The position numbers and the translations under genes were made by a program. From assembly GCA_905183005.1 (NCBI GenBank), contig CAJJDO010000074.1, positions 372,001-436,000 on the forward strand: a stretch of DNA of 64,000 nt, given 5' to 3'. The notes beneath the pieces were generated by a model. That model did not search any database, was not told where the DNA came from, and was given only the letters and a program-made list of their open reading frames with translations. The DNA comes from Paramecium pentaurelia (lineage: Eukaryota > Ciliophora > Oligohymenophorea > Peniculida > Parameciidae). This document shows, in pieces, positions 1-12,189 of the stretch (positions are counted from its first letter, which is position 1; each line of letters begins with the position of its first letter).

Positions 1-521
1 GTTTTTTATTATGTTATAATCTAAATTTAGTGGTAAATGTGATCATTTCTTAAATATTATTCACATTTTTGTAAGTTCTTAAAGAAATAGTTATAATTGA
101 AAAGTGAGACAATACTTGACTGGTTATTTTAATATATTGATAACATAGAGTAATATCATTTCCATTAACCTCATAACTTAAAGTCATTGAATGAGCATGG
201 CCTTTAACTTGATAACTCTTAGTAATTAATTGAATTTTATGTATAATCCTTATATTCTTATATAACTATTGAGCAATTTTCATTAATTTCCATCAGCTCT
301 TATTTTAGAACTTCATAATTTTCATCATCAGAAGGATAAACGATGATAAACCTCTCGGGATATTATTATAGAATGAAATGCTTATCTGTATTTTCTGAAA
401 TTTGAATAAAGGAATTATCTTTTTCAGTTTTTTTTTCTGATTTTGGAGAGAGTGTATGATGCCTAGTGACTTCAGCTGTGCATACAGAGAACATAGATTT
501 GCAAGAACATGATGTACCCAT
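1..521 (-). CDS. Putative N-terminally acylated protein, 3' end off the window
   Basis: The ATG at 521-519 opens a frame beginning MGTSCSCK, a Gly2 plus Cys context typical of N-myristoylation and palmitoylation. About 80 residues follow, rich in Ser, Thr, Glu and Lys, with Pro and His, unlike random AT-rich sequence. This frame meets TGA at 173-171. A second protein-like frame, containing VKGHAHSMTLSYEVNG, runs from about position 250 to the window edge, offset by one base. A short intron with an offset of one base (mod 3) or a sequence indel near 230-290 would join the two; I could not find a satisfactory GT...AG pair. No family recognised. The gene is either a 116-residue protein ending at 171 or, more likely, a longer protein leaving the window. 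Confidence 0.45.
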
Positions 522-923
522 TTTTATTAATAATATTTTTATTTACTTTTAAAAAACTCATGTATAAATATTTAATAGTTGATGTAATTAATATACTTTA
601 ATTGTTCTTTCAAGTTAGAATTAACCAGGGAATAAAATATTGTTCTTTTTAATTTTTTTCCTTAATTAATCTTTTAATAATTAAAATAAAAAATATGCAA
701 TAATTTTTGCCTTAGCCTTTGCCTTAACCTGTGCCTTAACCTGTGCCTTAGCCTGTTTAAAATTTGAGGAGCATATCAGAAATACTATAAGCAGTTTAAA
801 AAGCTCATTCAGCATTATAAAATGCAAATTCAGATTTTGAAGAGAGAACCAAAAAATTTAGTGGTCTAACATCAACGATGACTGTAAATTTTGAGTGTAC
901 TTTAACAAAAGAAACTATAAAAT

Positions 924-2547
924 ATGCTGTATTAATAAAAAATTAATAGAAAAAAGGTTGTTTTATATGAATGTTTTAAAACTTTCAAACATTATGATGG
1001 AGTGATTGATTTGGAGTAATTTTTAAAATTAAACTATTCCAAACTTGAATAATAATAACAGAAATAATTGTCATGTCCCATATGTAAAACTGTGACTAAG
1101 TTTGAAAAAATAGAAGATGCCTTCTTTCCTCATGTTATAATAAATGAATTAAGAGCAAAAGTATTTATTATGTTTTAAGAGATAGTGTGGAGAATTTCCA
1201 AGATAAATAATGTATAATTTTATAGATAAAACGTATTATCCATTACATAAAGGAAAAATGGGAATTGCTTAGAATAGTTATTTTGAATAGATTGGAAAAT
1301 TTATGAAAAAAGAGATTAATCCTGCAAATTAATTTTATTAAATGGTTAAGAGCTTCAATGTGAATTGTAGCTTTTTATTTTATAATAATTGTTCTTTGAG
1401 TTCCATAAAAGTAATGATACCAGTTAGAAGTTAATAATGCAAACATTTTGAGGTTTATGATTTAACAGCCTTATTGATTCATTTTGATAAAAAAGAGAAA
1501 CAATTTTAATGCAAAAGACCTGGATGCAATTCAATAATAAAAGAAGAAGATTTATGTTTAGATCAAGATTTATTTAATAGCTGTTTAAAATCATATAGTT
1601 TTAGATTTTCATTTATATATAACAAAGAAAAAAGAAAATTGGAAGATATTTTGGAAGAAAAATAAGATATTAATCTATTCAAGTTTCGTAAATTTTATTA
1701 AACTTAAGACTATTTAAATTATTAATCTAAAATTTATAAGATAGTAGATTAGATTTACACAAGTCCTATTAATTAAGATAAGACAGAAGAATTTTATAAG
1801 AAATATTCAGTAGAAAATATTAAGAATTAAAATTTAGAATTAAAATTTTGCTAATTTACAGATTAGAGAATAGAATTGCCTTGTAGATGTATTCGATGTG
1901 AATAAGTTTAAACTTGTGATCTGAGATATATGAGTTGTATTTTGAATCAATTTTAAAATCCTGCTGATATTAAAATTGGTGATAAAGTCATAGATAAATG
2001 TCCTCTTTGTACGACACCTTTCACAAAGAAGGTTAAGCCAAAAGATATTCCTATATTTGAACAAGTGTATGTAGATGTAAAAATGATGAATTTCATTACT
2101 ATAACAACAGGATTTGCTAATATCAATAAAAAAGACTTCATAAATTATTTATAAGATAAAGTGATTACAAAAGTGATTTTAAAAAAAGACTAAGAATCAA
2201 TTTTGAAAGGTAAATAAGCCATAACATTTATAAAATTGGAAGTAAAATAATATTTGTGAATATAGTGTCCTATATCAAAAAAGAAGATTACAAGGCCAAT
2301 AAGAGGAAATAATTGTACTCATGCATAGCCTTATGATTTTGCAATATTAGATATGCATCAAGAAGGATCAATAAATCTAAATGAAAGGAATTGTGATATT
2401 TGCTAAGCAAAATTTGATTATTTTTCAGAAGATACTTTTTTGAAGGACCAATTAGACATATTTTATACTGAATAATAAGAAGAATATGAGACAGTACGTT
2501 TGAATATAATGAATAATAAAATTTCCATAAAACCAAAAACTTTGTGA
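924..2547 (+). CDS. Protein with four tandem SP-RING (MIZ/PIAS-like) zinc modules, probable SUMO E3-type ligase
   Basis: The clearest module is C-terminal (about 2266-2440): CPISKKKITRPIRG, then a Cys-x-His and PYDF-type segment, then CDIC, the SP-RING signature of PIAS/Siz/Nse2 SUMO E3 ligases. Three similar modules precede it: 889-1130 (ends CPICKT), about 1380-1530 (IPVRSQQCKHFEVYDL) and about 1830-2030 (ends CPLCTTPF). Introns at 1161-1185 (25 nt) and 2242-2265 (24 nt, containing an in-frame TGA) restore one frame; with the start at 924 the coding length is 525 codons. The 5' end is uncertain. A frame at 878-968 holds the first half of module one, offset by one base from the rest, so a start at 878 with an unresolved intron or a two-base indel near 966 is an alternative. 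Known family members act in the nucleus; that role here is inferred. Confidence 0.75.
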
Positions 2548-2585
2548 TTGGTGATTATATACCTACATTAATTTAAAACTGATAA

Positions 2586-5500
2586 TCAATCCCATAATTT
2601 AAGTACTCCATCCCATCCACAAGTAACTACTTTACTAGGTTCAATAGGATGCCATTCAACACCTATACAAACATTATCATGTGCCTAATTATTAAAAATG
2701 ATATTATTACTTATATAGTTCTATAACTTTTGGCTGTTTTCCAATCCCAAAAGAAAACTCTACCTTCTGAATCACCAGATGCTAAAAATTAACCATCAGC
2801 TGAGAATGTAACTCCACATGCATATCCTGCAGATACATGTCCTTTAAAATTCTTCTTTCTATTCATTCTGAAATTTCCAGCTTTAGTATCATAAACTATA
2901 ATCTAAATTATTATTATTATTAATAAATTACTAAATTGTTACTTTATTATCCAACCCAATTAAGTCCAGATGGATTAACAGCAGTAGCTGTAACTGCATG
3001 CATTTCAGGATCACTAATGTGTTTTATAACAACAGGGATTCCAAATTCCCAAATGAATAATTTTTTATCATCAGAACTAGAAACAAATTTTCTATTTTAA
3101 TTAAAATATGTAATAGTGTTAATAGCTTGTAAATGTTCATCATAAACTAATGTTTATTATCCACTTCTAATATCAAATTATTTAATTCTTTTATCTGATG
3201 ATCCTAAAAGAAAAGAATGTTGTTTAGCTGGATCTGGATTTAATCTTACACAATAAGGGAAATGTTATAAATTGATAGTTTAAGTAACTTTACCATATTC
3301 TGTATCCCATACAAGTATTTTTTTATCATAACCAGCAGATAAAAATGTTCTACCATCATTAGAGAAATTTAGATCTCTTAATGCTCCTTAATGACCATAA
3401 TATGTTCTAACACATTATTTATTACCAATAATATCCCACATTTTAATTTTATGATCTAAACTACCACTCAACATTAAATGACCAAATTTAGGAAAGAATT
3501 TACATACTTATACACCTTTAGTATGACCATGAAATGTTTATATACATCTTTTTGGTATATAACATGTATGATCAACATATTTTAATTCAGGTGGAGGTGC
3601 TATAAATTATCTTCCACCAAATTATTCTGTTTAACTTACATGTTATTCCATATAAGGTACAAAATTTTCTTCTTATTTTTTTGATTCATCTATCTTTTAT
3701 TTTCTTTATTCTTCTAATTAATCTAATAATTTTTATTATTCTTCATTCATTTATATATTTTCAAATTATTCATCTTATTATCCTGCCCAAGGTCCCATAA
3801 ATTCTCCTTTTGATGGATCATTTGCTTTCACTCTATTTTATTTTAATTCTTATTATTTTAATTTATCTTCTTTATGCATACCTGCAAGTACATTTTTACT
3901 AAATAATGGATCTGCTGCATCTACATCATAACCTTCTTTCATTAAAGTAGATAATTCCTCTTATTTTTAATTACATGCTATCACTCTTCTATTTCTTTCT
4001 AATTTAAATTTATAATTATACCATTTGGATCCACTGCAAAACCATATACATTAAATTTATGAAATTATTCCTCGAATACTGCATCATTGTAATATACTGA
4101 TTCAACATTTCCTGTTAAATGATTCTTTTTCTATCCCAAGAAATTATATGTCTTTGATAATTCAAGAGCTTTCTCTNATCTTAATTATTATTATTAATAA
4201 ATTACTAAATTGTTACTTTATTATCCAACCCAATTAAGTCCAGATGGATTAACAGCAGTAGCTGTAACTGCATGCATTTCAGGATCACTAATGTGTTTTA
4301 TAACAACAGGGATTCCAAATTCCCAAATGAATAATTTTTTATCATCAGAACTAGAAACAAATTTTCTATTTTAATTAAAATATGTAATAGTGTTAATAGC
4401 TTGTAAATGTTCATCATAAACTAATGTTTATTATCCACTTCTAATATCAAATTATTTAATTCTTTTATCTGATGATCCTAAAAGAAAAGAATGTTGTTTA
4501 GCTGGATCTGGATTTAATCTTACACAATAAGGGAAATGTTATAAATTGATAGTTTAAGTAACTTTACCATATTCTGTATCCCATACAAGTATTTTTTTAT
4601 CATAACCAGCAGATAAAAATGTTCTACCATCATTAGAGAAATTTAGATCTCTTAATGCTCCTTAATGACCATAATATGTTCTAACACATTATTTATTACC
4701 AATAATATCCCACATTTTAATTTTATGATCTAAACTACCACTCAACATTAAATGACCAAATTTAGGAAAGAATTTACATACTTATACACCTTTAGTATGA
4801 CCATGAAATGTTTATATACATCTTTTTGGTATATAACATGTATGATCAACATATTTTAATTCAGGTGGAGGTGCTATAAATTATCTTCCACCAAATTATT
4901 CTGTTTAACTTACATGTTATTCCATATAAGGTACAAAATTTTCTTCTTATTTTTTTGATTCATCTATCTTTTATTTTCTTTATTCTTCTAATTAATCTAA
5001 TAATTTTTATTATTCTTCATTCATTTATATATTTTCAAATTATTCATCTTATTATCCTGCCCAAGGTCCCATAAATTCTCCTTTTGATGGATCATTTGCT
5101 TTCACTCTATTTTATTTTAATTCTTATTATTTTAATTTATCTTCTTTATGCATACCTGCAAGTACATTTTTACTAAATAATGGATCTGCTGCATCTACAT
5201 CATAACCTTCTTTCATTAAAGTAGATAATTCCTCTTATTTTTAATTACATGCTATCACTCTTCTATTTCTTTCTAATTTAAATTTATAATTATACCATTT
5301 GGATCCACTGCAAAACCATATACATTAAATTTATGAAATTATTCCTCGAATACTGCATCATTGTAATATACTGATTCAACATTTCCTGTTAAATGATTCT
5401 TTTTCTATCCCAAGAAATTATATGTCTTTGATAATTCAAGAGCTTTCTCTNAGTCCAGATGGATTAACAGCAGTAGCTGTAACTGCATGCATTTCAGGAT

Positions 5501-6775
5501 CACTAATGTGTTTTATAACAACAGGGATTCCAAATTCCCAAATGAATAATTTTTTATCATCAGAACTAGAAACAAATTTTCTATTTTAATTAAAATATGT
5601 AATAGTGTTAATAGCTTGTAAATGTTCATCATAAACTAATGTTTATTATCCACTTCTAATATCAAATTATTTAATTCTTTTATCTGATGATCCTAAAAGA
5701 AAAGAATGTTGTTTAGCTGGATCTGGATTTAATCTTACACAATAAGGGAAATGTTATAAATTGATAGTTTAAGTAACTTTACCATATTCTGTATCCCATA
5801 CAAGTATTTTTTTATCATAACCAGCAGATAAAAATGTTCTACCATCATTAGAGAAATTGAGATCTCTTAATGCTCCTTAATGACCATAATATGTTCTAAC
5901 ACATTATTTATTACCAATAATATCCCACATTTTAATTTTATGATCTAAACTACCGCTCAACATTAAATGACCAAATTTAGGAAAGAATTTACATACTTAT
6001 ACACCTTTAGTATGACCATGAAATGTTTATATACATCTTTTTGGTATATAACATGTATGATCAACATATTTTAATTCAGGTGGAGGTGCTATAAATTATC
6101 TTCCACCAAATTATTCTGTTTAACTTACATGTTATTCCATATAAGGTACAAAATTTTCTTCTTATTTTTTTGATTCATCTATCTTTTATTTTCTTTATTC
6201 TTCTAATTAATCTAATAATTTTTATTATTCTTCATTCATTTATATATTTTCAAATTATTCATCTTATTATCCTGCCCAAGGTCCCATAAATTCTCCTTTT
6301 GATGGATCATTTGCTTTCACTCTATTTTATTTTAATTCTTATTATTTTAATTTATCTTCTTTATGCATACCTGCAAGTACATTTTTACTAAATAATGGAT
6401 CTGCTGCATCTACATCATAACCTTCTTTCATTAAAGTAGATAATTCCTCTTATTTTTAATTACATGCTATCACTCTTCTATTTCTTTCTAATTTAAATTT
6501 ATCATTATACCATTTGGATCCACTGCAAAACCATATACATTAAATTTATGAAATTATTCCTCGAATACTGCATCATTGTAATATACTGATTCAACATTTC
6601 CTGTTAAATGATTCTTTTTCTATCCCAAGAAATTATATGTCTTTGATAATTCAAGAGCTTTCTCCTCCTCCTTCTTCTTCACCAAATGTGAACAATCAAC
6701 CTCAGGATTCACCAATATTGACTTTGGTTTGTTGTCCATGATCTCTTGTTCATCATCACTATAATCCACTAACAT
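2586..6775 (-). CDS. CDC40: Pre-mRNA-processing factor 17 (PRP17/CDC40-like WD40 protein), model inflated by duplications
   Basis: The product matches the second-step splicing factor PRP17: an acidic N-terminus starting MLVDYSDDEQE, the GPWAGQDEQ segment equivalent to GPWAKY in animals, the linker ending in CYIPKRCIQTFHGHTKG, then WD40 repeats (SGSLDHKIKMWD, SAGYDKKILVWDTE, SSSDDKKLFIWEFG) and a C-terminal TCGWDGVLKLWD. Introns on the minus strand are 6488-6510, 2903-2931 and 2685-2710. The stretch 2900-6664 holds three near-identical copies of the central part, with single N bases at 4177 and 5451. Taking 5452-6775 plus 2586-2962 gives 541 codons including stop (540 aa), close to the 579 aa human protein, so the real gene is almost certainly single copy. 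It acts in the nucleus in the catalytic spliceosome. Confidence 0.93.
2900..6664. repeat. Three tandem partial copies of the PRP17 gene separated by single Ns
   Basis: Copy 1 ends at 4176, copy 2 is 4178-5450 and copy 3 starts at 5452. Each N follows the same point (GAGCTTTCTCT), after which the sequence jumps back 1274 bp (copy 1 to 2) or 1215 bp (copy 2 to 3). Copies differ at only a few bases: copy 3 has GAAATTGAGAT for GAAATTTAGAT, TACCGCTC for TACCACTC, and ATCATTA for ATAATTA inside an intron. This looks like overlapping contigs joined with a 1-base gap instead of merged. The few differences could be allelic, paralogous or sequencing differences. Confidence 0.9.
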
Positions 6776-6872
6776 TATTAATTAATTATTTAATTAATAA
6801 TCTTCTATCTTTATGATAAATTAATAAGTAAACTCTACAAAAACAGAACCAGTATAAAATAATTATGATTAA

Positions 6873-9800
6873 ATGAAAGGTAATGTGTAAATTATAAATA
6901 GGTCCATTTTAATATACACCATTTACTATAGACCATCCAGGATAACCTGAGGATGATTACTCAGTTAAAGACCCAACTGTAAAGACATTAGATCGATCTA
7001 GATTGTGTTAATCACCCTTTAATGCCAATCATGAGGTTTCCTTCTTATTTACATTTTTCAGATATTAAATGAAAGGTTTTCCTTCATCTAAGAACCCAGT
7101 AACTTTCAATTATTGGCATTTACCTAAAAAAGTTATGAGACTACTAAAGGTTTCTAAAACCAAAAGAAACTCAAACCAAAATTTGCAGATCTTCTCAAGG
7201 ACAAAATCAACATTAATGAAAAAACAAGGAAATATTCCTATATTTTTGATTTGGGTCAATAAGATAATATACCATCATGTATTAACTATCTAGATTTCTA
7301 GTTGTCTTATAGCCCAACTCAAAATTACATAAATATTGGAGTCTCTTTTATTTATTGATAATGATAGTTCAGATTATAATCATTCCATTAAAATTTTAAC
7401 ACATCTATGTGATATTTCTCACTCTCAAACTCATAGATTCAATTATTAACTCTCTATCAACATTTGCAATAAATGGATATATTTAAACTCACTTAATAGC
7501 CATCATAAATCATTACTTTAAATACTAATTGATATTTGATCTAGTAAAATATATATATATATTTACATAGTTGTTTATAATTACCATCCTATTTTAATAC
7601 AATTACTGGAGCATTATAATCAATATACTAAGCACTATTCCTAGACTTACATAAATATAAAAGCAAATCTAATTGTATAAATTCATATAATCATAGTGAA
7701 TATAATATTTTTAATTCATTGTCACTATTTGTAATTTTGATAATAAAAGCGATATTACTGGTCCATGCTTTAACTTGTTTTTGGCTATTCAATTTGTTAG
7801 ATGAAGATGAGAATACCTTCTAAGAATAGTATCTACATTCCTTATACTATGTATTAAGTATTTTGACATTCAATTCTACTTTAATTGATATCAATAAAAA
7901 TTACAGCATTATTGTTTATGCTGTTATTTCATTTATCTCATTACTATTCTTAGCCTACTTCTTAGCTAAAATGCTTACAATATTTAAAGATAAGGAATTA
8001 GAATAATAATTAAGTGAATTTATGACATAAACTAACTTAGATTCAACTCTTAAACAAAAAATATTGAGTCATTTACTTTATCAACCATAATATAATCATG
8101 ATAAATTTATATCATAATTATCCAGTAACTTAAATTAAGAATACAAAGTTAGTCAAAGAGCCAAATTATTATACTCATATTTTAAACACTTTAATAAAAG
8201 GACCATTTAATCAATTATTAATAATAGTTACGAAATTGTTTGTTAACCTAATTAAAATATAATATAAGAAGGAGTATTAGATGATTGTTCTTTATATTTT
8301 ATATTAGAAGGCTCTGTGTATTTGAAATCCAGAAATAATATCAATTTATAGATTTTGAAATAAAATAATTCATTTGGTGAAATAGAATTTTACACTCAAA
8401 AACCTAGGAATTTTACAATTTAAAGTGAAGAAGTAACAAGACTATTGAAAATTGAACGATCAACATTCTTAGAATTTTTGAGCTTTAATGAAAAAGTAAA
8501 ATTAAACTGATATTAATATTTAGTAATTATTTTATCAATAGAGAGATAAAATCATTTTCAATTTAGGTTTACCTATTAAATGTCCTTGTTGTTTAAATGA
8601 TGATCATGTTATTACAAAATGTCCATTATTGACATATAGGCCAGATAAGAGTTGTATTATAAAAAAGTTTATTTTTCCACATAGATAATTTAGAAGATAA
8701 TGTATATATATATTTATAATATATAATAAATAGATTAAAGAAGAATCTCTAAAGATATGAGTGCATTAAAGTTTTATTAATGTGCATCATAATATGAAGT
8801 GGCATTTTTAAAATTATTTTCAGATCAATTATAGATGTCATAACTTAGCCAATCTTAATTTCCATATGATGATTTAGCTATTAGAGATTCATATGTAAGT
8901 GCTAGAAGTTTAACAAAATTAAGTAGAGATAGATCAGTTGTCAAGTCCACTTCATTTATGAAATAACAATCAGGTTATGAATAATAATCTTTTCCAAATA
9001 ACACAGATAATATATTGTATTCATAAAAATCATTAAAAGCTCTAATTTAGATTAAGATAAAGAATTTTAAATCATCAATGGTAAATAAGATAAAAATTAT
9101 GATGAATTCGCATCATTATTCAGAACTGAACAATAGAAAAGAACATTTGCAACTGCTGGATTTGGATCTTAAAGTTTAGCTGCTTCAAATAAAGATTTAA
9201 CATAAAAATCATTAAATATTATTTTGGAACATGAAAATTCTGACAGCATCTCTGAATCCAACTCTAAGTCAGTAGAGGAAGAGAATGTTGTTGATTCTCC
9301 TTAAGACAAATTTGAAAGGAAGAAAAATGATCCAAAATTAACATTCAATTATAATTTTGAAACTTAAATGAACGAACTTCAAAAGTAAAATTAAAGTTAA
9401 CCTCGTTTATCCCGTTTAGGATCTGGTTCTATTCTATAGCAAAGTTCAAGAAATAGTACATATAAATATCCAGATGTAATAAGTTAACGTGAAAATTCTT
9501 CAAGATCACTTACTTATAGTCCAATCCCTTCAAATAGTTAATATAAATCAGGAAGACCTTCCTCTAAGTAGAATAGAAAATCTACATTTTCATTCCCATA
9601 AAAATTAATTTAATAAACTCGTTAAGTTGAAATTGCCAATTTTGATGATAGTAGAAGTTAATAATAAAGACCTTCAATTAGGAAAATATCAACTAAAACT
9701 GGAACTAAAATATCTGTTATCCCTTCTAGTTTCTAACCATTTAGTAATGTGGATGTATTTATTTTTAATTTATTAAGTTACCTGTATATGCTAATAATTC

Positions 9801-10041
9801 ATTTGGACTTAATAATTTTGATTCTATGTGTTCTTTTGATGACTATTTACCTCATAATAATTATGAGATTACTATTTACAAGTATATATTTATTAATAAA
9901 TTATTAAGGGCAAACAAATTTAGAAATATTAAGAAAATATATATATCCAAGTACTTAGCTGACTATTAATTATCAAAAATGATTTATTTATTAAAATAAA
10001 AAAGATTGAAAACAGTTAAAAGTTAATAAAAATTAGAGTGA
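6873..10041 (+). CDS. Cyclic-nucleotide-binding-domain channel protein with degenerate pore
   Basis: Ten introns of 22-32 nt (6880-6901, 7036-7061, 7279-7301, 7544-7570, 7675-7696, 8496-8523, 8702-8733, 9017-9039, 9755-9777, 9882-9908) give exactly 972 codons. Order: a cytosolic N-terminus; S1 near PNSKLHKYWSLFYLLIMI; further hydrophobic spans; an S4-like IPRLTQIQKQI; S5 (LFVILIIKAILLVHALTCFW); a pore helix region (EQYLHSLYYVLS); S6 (about 7910-7980); a C-linker; and a cyclic-nucleotide-binding fold ending in FGEIEFYTQKPR. Next comes a CPCC...H....CP motif (about 8579-8620), seen in my recollection after the nucleotide domain of ciliate channels, then a Ser/Gln-rich tail. The expected GYG selectivity filter is absent; the sequence reads ILTFNSTLID instead. 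Membrane location is clear; ion conduction is doubtful. Confidence 0.85.
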
Positions 10042-10286
10042 TTATATAATTATATATAAATTACAATTGATAATTAAAATTAATTGAATTCTTTACATTA
10101 CATCATATTAATTATAAAACAAAAAGATTTAGATAAATCCAAAAAATATTTTTTCGAATCTAATATAGAATTAATTTACATACATTTGAATGTGATCCAA
10201 CGCATATTAGTCATTTAATGTTTAAACCAATTAAATATGATTAATAAATTATCAGCAATTTTATTAGTTTACTTTGAAATCATAAT

Positions 10287-10610
10287 ATGGGATGTAATGT
10301 TCAGAAATCTAAAAGTTAATCAAATAAACTTTGTCAAGCTCCTCAAGAAATCCTAGAAAGTGCTAGAATTGCTAATGAATAAGATGGCCTGACACATGGA
10401 TAAAAGAGTGATATTAAGGAATCAGAAAATTTAGTATCTCAATAATAATAAGTGCAAATCGGTAGAAGACTTAAACACATGGCCAGCAGCGATGAGCTTA
10501 ATAAGTTTATTAATAAAAAACACAGCAATCCCTAAAGCCACTTTGGGTATATCAAAAACTCCCCTGAATAAAGAAGAAAACAGTCTTTGATGAACAGCCC
10601 AAAACTATGA
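10287..10610 (+). CDS. Small predicted lipid-anchored protein (MGC start), 107 aa
   Basis: A single-exon ORF of 107 codons plus TGA begins MGCNVQKSKSQSNK and is rich in Ser, Gln, Lys and Asn, with balanced codons and fairly high GC for the window. Met-Gly-Cys is the classic dual-acylation signal (N-myristoylation of Gly2, palmitoylation of Cys3), suggesting attachment to the plasma or ciliary membrane. No domain is recognised. It is the first of three similarly organised small genes on the same strand, roughly 600 and 500 bp apart. Confidence 0.65.
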
Positions 10611-11193
10611 ATTGAATATTTTCTTATTTCTTGTATTATTTATTCTTCACTTACAAAAGCAAATTAATTATGTATGATATAGAAAAAGATTAAAAAATCA
10701 AATATTCCCTAATTGATTCGACTCACAATGCCAATTTTTTATTTAACTACTATGGTCCTATTTCTGTCTAAAGAACAATAGTAGACAATGTCATTTCAGA
10801 TTTTTAAATACTTAACCTTGAATTTTCTATTTGTTAAATTATTATATACTGCTTGATGATAGAGTACTTTATAGAGACGTAACACTAGTTCTTTTTTGGC
10901 ATTATTATTTATTTAAGTGCTTAAGAATATTTTACTAAATTTCTATTAACTCACTTGATTATTTTGTAATTCTTTTGATATCCTCACATTAGACAAGCTA
11001 CTCTCCACTTGATTTTGTTGAATTACAACCCATTTAAAAATCAATATTAAATTAAATAATAAAATATAAAAAATTTCATTTAAGGAATCATCAATATTAC
11101 ATTAATTGAAAATCTTAAATTTTTCATAGTTAATTAAGCTTGGTAATAAATATTCAAATATATTTATATTAATTTATAAAGATTTTTCATTTG

Positions 11194-11397
11194 ATGGGCT
11201 GTGCTGTTACCAAATCTTAAAAAAAGACTGCTTTAAGCCCTTTGGATATATAATATCAATAATCCAAGTTAAAAAGTGAAGATTCCAAGGCTGAACTTAA
11301 AATATTTAAAATCAATAAAAATCCTATTCTGCAAAGAAGAGCAAGTTAGAAAAGTCCTTTAACTAATCCTGGATCCTTTCTGACTAGAAATTCTTGA
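11194..11397 (+). CDS. Small predicted lipid-anchored protein (MGC start), 67 aa
   Basis: A single-exon ORF of 67 codons plus TGA begins MGCAVTKSQKKTALSPLD and ends with a basic Ser/Pro-rich tail (QRRASQKSPLTNPGSF). The Gly2-Cys3 context predicts myristoylation plus palmitoylation, and the basic, Ser-rich body fits a phospho-regulated membrane-associated peptide. No homologous family recognised. The ORF is short, so the gene call rests on the MGC start, composition and its neighbours at 10287 and 11887. Confidence 0.55.
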
Positions 11398-11886
11398 AAG
11401 AATCACTTCTATGTTGATTTATGACCATATAATACATGATATTCCTATTCAATTTGTTTCATTTTTAAACTCAACTACATATCAAATCACTAAAAACTAT
11501 ATACTTATGTACTTAAAATACAAAAATAAGAAGCATCAGTAAACAAACTCAAATATCTTACCTGAATTTCTAATTAACAAAAAATAATTTTTAGAGGTAT
11601 TTAAATAATAAAGCTTTGAAATAAGAGTTAGATTCTCTTTGAGACAGAAAAGGGCAAATTATTATTTTGACTTTGATATTTAGATTGAATATAAACATTT
11701 ACTTAGAATTAGTAATAATTCTAAGAATTAAGGTACTCATTTTATTTAATAAATAATTAATATATATATATATGTGTTCTAGTTTAATAAAAATTGATTT
11801 CTAAATTGATGAATAATTAGGAATATAATTCTAATTCGACTCAATTAATTATATATAAATAATTAATAATCATAATTTTATTGGAT

Positions 11887-12189
11887 ATGGGTTGTGTTAC
11901 TTAAAAATAAAGTCCAATTTAAAAGCAAAATAAATTTCGATTCCACAGTTAATCTTTTTCCAATGTTCATCAAAATAAAAAAGTTATTATCGAATCCCCA
12001 AACCCAATAGATAACAATAAACCAATTTTACAGTGTAGATCAATTGATATAACAAATGATGAAGAGTTCATTTTGAAAAGGGATAAGAAATTTATAGCTT
12101 CAAATAAAGAATCACCTACAACAACACCAAAATTTAATTAATTGAATTCTGTGTGTATTGGATAGAGAAAAAATATCAAAGTGATGTGA
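11887..12189 (+). CDS. Small predicted lipid-anchored protein (MGC start), 100 aa
   Basis: A single-exon ORF of 100 codons plus TGA begins MGCVTQKQSPIQKQNK. It is rich in Asn, Gln, Ser and Lys, with a short acidic-basic segment DEEFILKRDKKF. As with its two upstream neighbours, the only recognisable signal is the N-terminal Gly2-Cys3 dual-acylation context. Sequence similarity between the three proteins beyond the start is weak, so they may be convergent rather than paralogous. Confidence 0.6.

Noticed and set aside
7069..7293. Plus-strand ORF of 74 codons starting MKGFPSSKNP
   Set aside because: A shadow in the wrong frame of the channel gene; the spliced frame through introns 7036-7061 and 7279-7301 gives the expected channel N-terminus.
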